6,664 nucleotides of DNA from positions 1 through 6,664 of the forward strand of contig DEPC01000051.1 in the NCBI GenBank assembly GCA_002358555.1. Reading direction: 5' to 3'. Source of the stretch: Hungatella sp. UBA3402 (GTDB taxonomy: Bacteria; Bacillota; Clostridia; Lachnospirales; Lachnospiraceae). Both the position numbers and the translations under genes were made by a program. The first letter of the stretch is position 1, and each line of letters starts with the position of its first letter. Under the pieces are notes generated by a model. That model was not told where the DNA came from. It searched no databases and saw only the letters and a list, made by a program, of their open reading frames with translations. This document shows positions 6,600 through 6,664 of the stretch, piece after piece.

Positions 6600-6664
6600 T
6601 TAATTGGCTGATTCAACACCATATTTTCCACAGATATCATTTAAACAACATCTACTACAATAAG
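6600..6664 (-). CDS. Possible 3' tail of an unidentified Cys-rich protein (partial)
   Basis: Reading leftward from the right edge, one frame stays open for 20 codons and ends at TAA (6602-6600). It reads roughly YCSRCCLNDICGKYG followed by VESAN and stop, with four Cys in eleven residues, which hints at a metal-binding tail. Twenty open codons can easily arise by chance, and I do not recognise a family. If real, the gene would be about 96 bp upstream of pepD on the same strand. The rest of the right-hand gap (6504-6599) is AT-rich and holds only the pepD ribosome binding site and the small dyad. Confidence 0.2.
   Translation of the reverse strand, partial: YCSRCCLNDICGKYGVESAN

Noticed and set aside
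1..6664. CRISPR array, insertion sequence, tRNA or rRNA, prophage or toxin-antitoxin module
   Set aside because: No regularly spaced repeats, transposase or phage motifs, or tRNA-like structure were seen. Coding density is filled by five ordinary chromosomal genes.

Overview
The window looks like chromosomal DNA from a low-GC Firmicute, most likely a gut clostridium of the Lachnospiraceae type. The reasons are AT-rich intergenic DNA, strong AGGAG-type ribosome binding sites, a short single-span Gram-positive signal peptidase with the SMEN active-site variant, a PepD-type M20 dipeptidase and a Gram-positive-like branching enzyme. The genus is an inference; no rRNA or other marker gene is present.

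Layout from left to right. Positions 1-1508 (minus strand) hold the first 502 codons of the glycogen branching enzyme glgB, whose 3' end lies beyond the left edge. A good candidate promoter for it sits at 1549-1577. Positions 1653-2684 (minus) encode a DUF3810-type membrane protein with an extracytoplasmic HExxH zinc-protease-like motif. A divergent intergenic region of about 160 bp follows, carrying a candidate promoter for the rightward genes. Positions 2849-3433 (plus) encode type I signal peptidase. After a 21-bp gap comes a REC-PAS-GGDEF diguanylate cyclase at 3455-4891 (plus, TTG start), almost certainly in the same transcript. The convergent gap 4892-5066 contains a long imperfect hairpin at 4930-5008. 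Positions 5067-6503 (minus) encode a complete PepD-like Xaa-His/cytosol non-specific dipeptidase. The last 161 bp are mostly non-coding, with a small perfect dyad and perhaps the tail of another leftward gene.

The genes do not form one pathway. They cover glycogen synthesis (glgB), secretion and membrane proteolysis (signal peptidase, DUF3810 protein), second-messenger signalling (diguanylate cyclase) and peptide breakdown (pepD). The tightest pairing is signal peptidase with the c-di-GMP synthase. The most notable points are the degenerate receiver domain in front of an apparently intact GGDEF domain with an intact I-site, the in-frame single-stop junction between these two genes, the metalloprotease-like motif in the DUF3810 protein, and the long hairpin between the convergent genes. 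I saw no CRISPR array, insertion sequence, tRNA or rRNA, and nothing that clearly amounts to a new multi-gene system.
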